Source: Apibacter raozihei
GTDB lineage: Bacteria > Bacteroidota > Bacteroidia > Flavobacteriales > Weeksellaceae
Assembly (NCBI RefSeq): GCF_004014855.1
Contig: NZ_CP034930.1
Coordinates: 1,798,001 to 1,862,000, forward strand
Direction: 5' to 3'
DNA: 64,000 bases
Translations under genes and position numbers: made by a program
Shown: in pieces, positions 63,827 to 64,000 of the stretch
How positions within the stretch are numbered: the first letter of the stretch is position 1
Layout: each line of letters starts with the position of its first letter
The notes under the pieces: model-generated
What the model saw: the letters and a program-made list of their open reading frames with translations, nothing else
What the model was told of the DNA's origin: nothing
The model's database searches: none

Positions 63827-64000
63827 ATGAGTCAACCTGTTCATATTTTCTCAACCAGAGAAAATGTAGCTTTAGCAGAAAAAATATCACAAAATTATGG
63901 GATGCCTTTAGGAAAAATGAGCTTCTTTGATTTTAGTGATGGAGAATATCAACCTTGTTTAGAAGAGTCGGTAAGAGGATCCAGAGTTTTTATTATCGGA
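63827..64000 (+). CDS. prs: Ribose-phosphate pyrophosphokinase, 5' part only
   Basis: The gene runs off the end of the window, and the first 58 residues are present. The N-terminus MSQPVHIFSTRENVALAEKI, the FSDGEYQP motif (F-x-DGE, ligand of ribose-5-phosphate/ATP region) and SVRGSRVFIIG identify PRPP synthetase, which makes 5-phosphoribosyl-1-diphosphate for nucleotide, His and Trp synthesis. The start ATG at 63827 follows a good -7 element. Confidence 0.93.
   Translation, partial: MSQPVHIFSTRENVALAEKISQNYGMPLGKMSFFDFSDGEYQPCLEESVRGSRVFIIG

Overview
The window is a chromosomal segment of an AT-rich member of the Bacteroidota, most likely a Flavobacteriales/Weeksellaceae-type organism. The evidence is the recurring TAnnTTTG -7 promoter element, three proteins with type IX secretion C-terminal sorting domains, an Hmu-type haem system, a TssD of the Bacteroidota T6SS type, a bacillithiol deacetylase (BshB1), a type B L31, and core genes in flavobacterial order (rsfS-ftsH-LUD-cdsA-psd). 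I see no phage, insertion sequence, CRISPR array or replication origin. Species cannot be named from this sequence alone.

Layout. 0.1-8.4 kb: a MarR regulator with a palindromic operator, dgt, mutS2, a DUF4260 protein, a leftward operon (TPR protein, AcpH-like phosphodiesterase, DCC-family protein) and birA. 8.4-14.8 kb: rsfS, ftsH, then LUD protein-cdsA-psd (phospholipid synthesis), a hypothetical membrane protein and folD. 14.9-24.3 kb: a complete Hmu haem-acquisition locus split into two divergent operons. Outer-membrane receptor and haemophore (hmuR-hmuY) run leftward and hmuSTUV runs rightward, from a symmetric promoter region with a perfect 23-bp inverted repeat and two operator-like boxes. 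24.5-27.6 kb: clpC, with a possible sigma-54 promoter, and an orphan T6SS tube protein. 27.8-31.7 kb: a SAM-I (S-box) riboswitch in front of a TonB-dependent receptor and an APC amino-acid permease, probably a methionine-related uptake system. A frameshifted hypothetical gene follows.

32.4-44.1 kb: three large secreted T9SS proteases on the minus strand, namely two paralogous C10 cysteine proteases with 6 and 12 fibronectin type III repeats, and a subtilisin with FN3 and two PPC domains. Each is followed by a similar CCGAAG-type terminator. 44.5-48.0 kb: a three-gene RNA-repair operon consisting of Hen1 3'-end 2'-O-methyltransferase, an RNA ligase resembling the ligase domain of bacterial Pnkp, and a kinase-phosphatase of the phage T4 PseT type with a HAD phosphatase. 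48.2-51.9 kb: a lipid module of a divergent CdsA homologue, a PlsC-type acyltransferase and an alpha/beta hydrolase-methyltransferase fusion.

51.9-64 kb: an AT-rich gene-free stretch, an unrecognised small protein, tRNA-His, bshB1, a small exported protein, L31 type B, NADP-isocitrate dehydrogenase, a CoA-binding protein, a SnoaL-like lipoprotein, feoA-feoB ferrous iron uptake, a FadL-type porin with a GDSL lipoprotein, and the 5' end of prs. The strongest functional themes are haem/iron acquisition (hmu, feo), secreted proteolysis, riboswitch-controlled nutrient uptake and RNA end repair. The RNA-repair operon with its mixed ancestry, and the symmetric hmu promoter, deserve the closest second look.
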